A stretch of DNA of 6,666 bases from positions 1 to 6,666 of the forward strand of contig QGUL01000104.1 of the NCBI GenBank assembly GCA_003242425.1, in the 5' to 3' direction. Below are positions 4,334-6,666 of the stretch, piece after piece. The DNA is from Pseudomonadota bacterium. Lineage in GTDB: Bacteria > Pseudomonadota > Gammaproteobacteria > Burkholderiales > SG8-39. The translations under genes and the position numbers were made by a program. The notes under the pieces were generated by a model, which did no database searches, was not told the DNA's origin, and was given only the letters and a program-made list of their open reading frames with translations. How positions within the stretch are numbered: position 1 is the stretch's first letter; every line of letters begins with the position of its first letter.

Positions 4334-5491
4334 ATGCGCGTGGCACGGGTGTCGGCCCGCGGCGCCGCGAGATGGTCGCGCGGGCATCCGTGGATCTACA
4401 AGAGCGACGTGATCGGCGCACCGGGACCGGAGCCCGGTGCTGTCCGCGTCGTGGACGCGCGCGGCCGGTTCCTCGGCGTTGCGCTGTGGAGTCCGAACTC
4501 GACGATCTCGCTGCGCAAGCTGACCGGCGAAGACCGGCTGATCGACGAGGCGTTCTGGGAGGAACGGATCGAGGCTGCGATGCGCTATCGCAACGCGGTC
4601 GTGGCCGGGACGTCCGCGTACCGTCTCGTGCATGCGGAAGCGGACGGTCTGCCCTCGCTGATCGTGGATGTCTACGGCGACATCCTCGTGACCCAGTTCC
4701 TCTCCGCCGGTATCGAGGTCTTCCGCGCACAGATCGTGGAGGTGCTGCGCCGCCGGTTCGCGCCGTCGGGCATCCTGGCACGCAACGACGTGCCGGTCCG
4801 TGAACACGAAGGGCTGCCGCGTACAGTCGAAATCCTCTGGGGCCGCGTCCCCGACGTGGTGGAAGTGTCAGAAGGCGCGGTGCGCTATCTGGCCGGCCTC
4901 AACAACGGCCAGAAGACGGGCGCGTTCCTCGACCAGCGCGAGAACCGTCTGCGTGCGGGCGAGCTCGCACGCGGCCGCGTGCTGGACTGCTTCGCCTATC
5001 ACGGCTCCTTCGCGCTGCATCTCGCGCGCGGCGCCGAACGCGTCGTCGCCGTCGATTCATCCGCGGAAGCGCTCGCCCGGGCGAAGGACAACGTCGCGCT
5101 GAACGGTCTGGAGAACGTCGAGCTGGTCGAGGCGAACGCCTTCGACTTCCTGAGGGAGCAGGAGGAAGCGGGCGCGGTCTACGATCTCGTGGTGCTGGAC
5201 CCGCCGGCCTTTGCAAAGCAGCGGACGGCCATCGAATCGGCGCTGCGCGGCTACAAGGAAATCAATCTGCGGGCGATGCGCATCCTCGCGCCCGGCGGAT
5301 ACCTCTGCACGTTCAGCTGTTCCTATCACGTGAACACGGTGCTGTTCCGGGAAATGCTGGAGAGCGCGGCCGCGGACGCTGGCCGGCCGCTGCGCTGGAT
5401 CGAATGGCGCGGCCAGGCGGCGGACCATCCGGTGATCGTACAAATCCCCGAGACCGGTTATCTGAAGGGCGCCATCCTGCAGGCCTTGTGA
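4334..5491 (+). CDS. RlmI-like 23S rRNA (cytosine-5) methyltransferase
   Basis: A 385-residue SAM-dependent RNA methyltransferase. E. coli RlmI, the nearest well-known relative, makes m5C1962 in 23S rRNA; the same site here is inferred. Seen: an N-terminal PUA-type RNA-binding region (about 1-75, with HPWIY at 18-22 and a strand-rich block at 34-63), QKTGAFLDQRENR at 193-205, SAM motif I VLDCFAYHGSF at 216-226, DPPAFAK at 289-295, TFSCS at 326-330 with the likely catalytic Cys329, and the family C-terminal QAADHPVI (361-368) and YLKG (376-379). Motif I usually reads CFxYTGGF, so FAYHGSF is slightly divergent. The length is close to the 396 residues of E. coli RlmI. A TTG at 4283 would add 17 residues with no family support. 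It is probably transcribed alone, since 180 bp separate it from cheR. Confidence 0.88.
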   Translation: MRVARVSARGAARWSRGHPWIYKSDVIGAPGPEPGAVRVVDARGRFLGVALWSPNSTISLRKLTGEDRLIDEAFWEERIEAAMRYRNAVVAGTSAYRLVHAEADGLPSLIVDVYGDILVTQFLSAGIEVFRAQIVEVLRRRFAPSGILARNDVPVREHEGLPRTVEILWGRVPDVVEVSEGAVRYLAGLNNGQKTGAFLDQRENRLRAGELARGRVLDCFAYHGSFALHLARGAERVVAVDSSAEALARAKDNVALNGLENVELVEANAFDFLREQEEAGAVYDLVVLDPPAFAKQRTAIESALRGYKEINLRAMRILAPGGYLCTFSCSYHVNTVLFREMLESAAADAGRPLRWIEWRGQAADHPVIVQIPETGYLKGAILQAL

Positions 5492-5567
5492 GCACGCGCC
5501 GCATCCGATACGGCATACCGCGTCATGGCGCAGGAATGCAGCGTGTTGCGGAGTTTTTTCCTATATC

Positions 5568-5582
5568 GCAAAACCCTTTTGC
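5568..5582. repeat. Inverted repeat GCAAAA-ccc-TTTTGC
   Basis: A perfect 6-bp inverted repeat with a three-base centre in the 180-bp gap between the rRNA methyltransferase gene and cheR. It follows a T6 run (5554-5559). It may be a regulator site upstream of cheR or part of the end of the preceding transcript. Confidence 0.35.
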
Positions 5583-5607
5583 AATCGCATCCCGTCTCGG
5601 CCGATTA
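5581..5607 (+). promoter_or_regulatory. Candidate flagellar sigma28 (FliA) promoter for cheR
   Basis: GCCGATTA (5600-5607) matches the FliA -10 box GCCGATAA at seven of eight positions. Fifteen bases upstream the -35 position reads GCAA instead of TAAA, a poor match. Chemotaxis genes are often FliA-dependent, which raises the prior, but the -35 box keeps this weak. It would leave a leader of about 55 bases. Confidence 0.22.
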
Positions 5608-5671
5608 AACTTGGCCGGGTGAGGAGGTTCGTCCGGCCGGGCGGACACGAGGCTTTTACACGGGATAGCCC

Positions 5672-6544
5672 ATGCTGGTGTCGCAAGACGAACCGCGCTG
5701 TACGGCCACGCCGTCCCGCTCGGAATGCTCGTCGCAGAATGACCACACTTTGATTGAGGGCATCCTCCGCCTCGTCCGCCAGCAGACGGGCGTCGATTTC
5801 GCGCAATACCGTCGCCCAACAATCAGTCGTCGCATCCACAACCGCATGCTGAGCATCGGCGTGCGCTCGCTGCAGGACTACTGGGCGCGCTTGCAGGCCG
5901 ACGAGGCCGAGAGCATGCGGCTGCTGGAACGTCTCACCATCAAGGTCAGCCGTTTCTACCGCAACGCCTGCACCTTCGATGTGCTGGCCGAAGAAGTGCT
6001 TCCCTGGCTCGCTTGTCGCAGACAGCCCTTGCGCATCTGGAGCGCCGGCTGCGGATGCGGGGAGGAAGCCTACACGCTGGCCATGCTGCTCGAGGCGGCG
6101 CGGCTGCCCGGCAAGGTCGAGGCGAGCGACATCGACCCGGCGGCGTTGGCGGTCGCCCGCGAAGGCGTGTATCGCCGGGAGGCTTTCGACGAACTGCCGG
6201 CCGGTCTGGCGGCGCAGTTGGAAGCGGCGGGCGCGCAGCGATACCGCGTACCCGCGGCGGCGCGCGAGCGTGTGCGCTTCTTTCGCCACGATCTCGGTGA
6301 TGCGCCGCCCCCGGCGGCGCGCTTCTACGATCTGATCTGCTGCAGGAACGTGCTGATCTATTTCGAGCGGGAGGCGCAGCGTCGGGCCTTCGCGACACTC
6401 GACGAGGCGCTGCGCGGCGACGGCTACCTGTGTCTCGGCGAGGCCGAATGGCCGCTGCCGGAATATGTAGAGCGCTATGCGCCATGTGGGGCCAAGACGC
6501 AGGTCTTTCGCCGGCTGCAAGGCGGACGGGAAGGAGAGCGATGA
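5672..6544 (+). CDS. cheR: CheR-type chemoreceptor glutamate methyltransferase
   Basis: A 290-residue cytoplasmic enzyme that moves a methyl group from SAM to glutamates of chemoreceptors, the adaptation step of chemotaxis-type signalling. Seen: the N-terminal helical domain (about 25-95) with YRRPTISRRI at 46-55; the VSRFYRN block at 92-98, the place of the TxFFR motif in E. coli CheR; SAM motif I SAGCGCGEEAYTLAM at 124-138; ASDIDPAAL at 151-159; and YDLICCRNVLIYFE at 219-232. The first 25 residues are polar and unlike the family, probably a disordered tail. An in-frame TAG at 5666-5668 rules out any earlier start. No good Shine-Dalgarno is visible before the ATG (only ggga at 5662-5665). 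The stop overlaps the next start as ATGA, so the two are translationally coupled. No C-terminal TPR or receiver domain. Confidence 0.9.
   Translation: MLVSQDEPRCTATPSRSECSSQNDHTLIEGILRLVRQQTGVDFAQYRRPTISRRIHNRMLSIGVRSLQDYWARLQADEAESMRLLERLTIKVSRFYRNACTFDVLAEEVLPWLACRRQPLRIWSAGCGCGEEAYTLAMLLEAARLPGKVEASDIDPAALAVAREGVYRREAFDELPAGLAAQLEAAGAQRYRVPAAARERVRFFRHDLGDAPPPAARFYDLICCRNVLIYFEREAQRRAFATLDEALRGDGYLCLGEAEWPLPEYVERYAPCGAKTQVFRRLQGGREGER
6531..6536 (+). promoter_or_regulatory. Ribosome binding site of the gene after cheR
   Basis: AAGGAG inside the last codons of cheR, four bases before the ATG at 6541. With the ATGA overlap it supports a real, coupled downstream gene. Confidence 0.7.
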
Positions 6545-6666
6545 ATCGCTTCCAGGGGCCCACCATCGCCCGGCGCATGATCATCGGCTTCGGCGCGCTG
6601 CTGGGCGCGGGCGGCGCCGGTCCGGGCAATATCTATTTTTGGAATCGAGAACACGGGAAGGCAGGA
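6541..6666 (+). CDS. N-terminal fragment of a membrane protein, possibly a chemoreceptor (partial)
   Basis: Forty-two codons are open to the window end. The start MNRFQGPTIARRMIIGFGALL has the basic stretch (ARR) followed by a hydrophobic GFGALL segment seen at the N-terminus of methyl-accepting chemotaxis proteins before their first membrane helix. Partnership with cheR (ATGA overlap, strong ribosome site) makes a chemoreceptor the leading guess. Odd: the expected helix turns glycine-rich with a proline (GAGGAGPGN) and then becomes polar, unusual for TM1. No diagnostic domain is inside the window, so a histidine kinase or diguanylate cyclase is also possible. Confidence 0.5.
   Translation, partial: MNRFQGPTIARRMIIGFGALLGAGGAGPGNIYFWNREHGKAG

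Noticed and set aside
3983..4807. Minus-strand frame of 274 codons across the divergent gap and the start of the RlmI-like gene
   Set aside because: It starts inside the methyltransferase gene, shows no family motif and has a low-complexity composition typical of antisense shadows.
5518..5559. T6 run as an intrinsic terminator of the RlmI-like gene
   Set aside because: The only stem I can build before it is a weak CCGC/GCGG pairing with a large loop.

Overview
The window is GC-rich (low-to-mid 60s % by eye) and bacterial, with dense protein-coding genes. It has no RNA genes, CRISPR array or insertion sequence that I can see. A fused glucosylglycerol-phosphate phosphatase/synthase, a DUF1415 protein, an RlmI-type methyltransferase and a VPLP-type (PEP-CTERM-like) sorting tail together point to a proteobacterium, most likely a gammaproteobacterium that meets salt or drought stress. 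That placement is inference from gene families, not from a marker gene.

Layout: three genes lie on the minus strand and read leftward. They are a secreted CHRD-domain protein with a C-terminal sorting/anchor tail (3376-3903), a DUF1415 protein (2761-3312) and a 748-residue HAD-phosphatase + GT20 fusion that should make the osmolyte glucosylglycerol (152-2398). The first two are 63 bp apart and may be co-transcribed. The osmolyte gene sits behind a 362-bp gap full of end-to-end inverted repeats plus a possible 23-codon ORF, so it probably has its own control. A two-part hairpin starts one base after its stop codon.

A 430-bp divergent gap (3904-4333) separates this block from the plus-strand genes. 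It holds a sigma70-like promoter candidate, two palindromes and a pair of mutually exclusive hairpins. The plus-strand genes are an RlmI-like rRNA cytosine methyltransferase (4334-5491), a CheR-type chemoreceptor methyltransferase (5672-6544) and, overlapping CheR by ATGA, the start of a membrane protein that runs off the window (6541-6666). That last gene is plausibly the chemoreceptor CheR modifies, so a chemotaxis-type operon probably begins here.

The genes do not form one pathway. They are three functional islands: osmolyte synthesis, rRNA modification and the start of a signalling operon. I did not find a clearly new multi-gene system. The most unusual region is the structured leader in front of the glucosylglycerol gene.
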